A DNA stretch of 16,304 nucleotides from a bacterium. GTDB taxonomy: Bacteria > Vulcanimicrobiota > Xenobia > Xenobiales > Xenobiaceae. Location: assembly GCA_022839105.1 (NCBI GenBank), contig JALHDH010000077.1, forward strand, positions 1-16,304. The letters are read 5' to 3'. Shown piece by piece: positions 14,536-16,304 of the stretch (within the stretch, counting starts at the first letter, position 1; each line of letters begins with the position of its first letter). Below the pieces are notes generated by a model. It searched no databases and had not been told where the DNA came from. It saw only the letters and a list, made by a program, of their open reading frames with translations. Both the position numbers and the translations under genes were made by a program.

Positions 14536-14574
14536 GCAGGGGCCCCGCCCCGGCGAACCGGAACGGGGCCCTGC
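14536..14574 (-). terminator. Long hairpin after ppdK
   Basis: On the minus strand GCAGGGCCCCG (14574-14564) pairs with CGGGGCCCCTGC (14547-14536) with one bulged base, and inside them CCGG-TTCG-CCGG adds a second short stem. It begins 26 bases after the ppdK stop. The strong stem suggests an mRNA end, though no U-run follows. Confidence 0.6.
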
Positions 14575-14600
14575 GTCGTGACCGTCAGGTCTCGGGGGTC

Positions 14601-16304
<1,704 letters not shown>

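Overview
The window is a GC-rich (clearly above 60 % by eye), gene-dense piece of a bacterial chromosome. Fourteen of the fifteen genes lie on the minus strand; one secretin-like gene is on the plus strand. A secretin-fold protein, an SPFH/NfeD membrane pair, a ComM ATPase and a pseudokinase-FGE fusion suggest a diderm environmental bacterium, perhaps of a poorly sampled phylum. I cannot place it more precisely. No tRNA, rRNA, CRISPR array or mobile element was seen. The longest stretch without a gene is 247 bases (7776-8022).

Reading in the direction of minus-strand transcription (high to low coordinates): the C-terminal two thirds of pyruvate phosphate dikinase (ppdK) enters at the right edge and ends at 14601, followed by a hairpin. 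Next is a two-gene unit, a 77-residue cysteine-containing protein coupled by a GTGA overlap to a pseudokinase / membrane helix / FGE-sulfatase-domain fusion. The only plus-strand gene, an exported protein with secretin-like domains (11784-12599), converges on this fusion and overlaps its 3' end by 35 bases. It diverges from comM (10109-11611).

A good promoter (10025-10053) then drives a minimal Fe-S cluster module, iscA-iscS-iscU. A U-tailed hairpin lies between iscA and iscS, and the scaffold has Gly in place of its third ligand Cys. Next comes a likely operon of a small Cys4 protein, an NfeD-like protein and a flotillin, closed by a perfect 15-bp hairpin at 5208-5244.

The last unit starts from an extended -10 promoter at 5063-5091. 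It runs through a 14-repeat TPR protein, a beta-lactamase-fold serine hydrolase and the ribosome-assembly GTPase Era. After a 148-base gap come three bacterial microcompartment (BMC) genes: a hexameric shell protein (BMC-H), a BMC-associated flavoprotein-like protein and the start of a pentameric vertex protein (EutN/CcmL). The left edge is therefore the beginning of a BMC locus whose signature enzymes lie outside the window. This is the most promising lead here.
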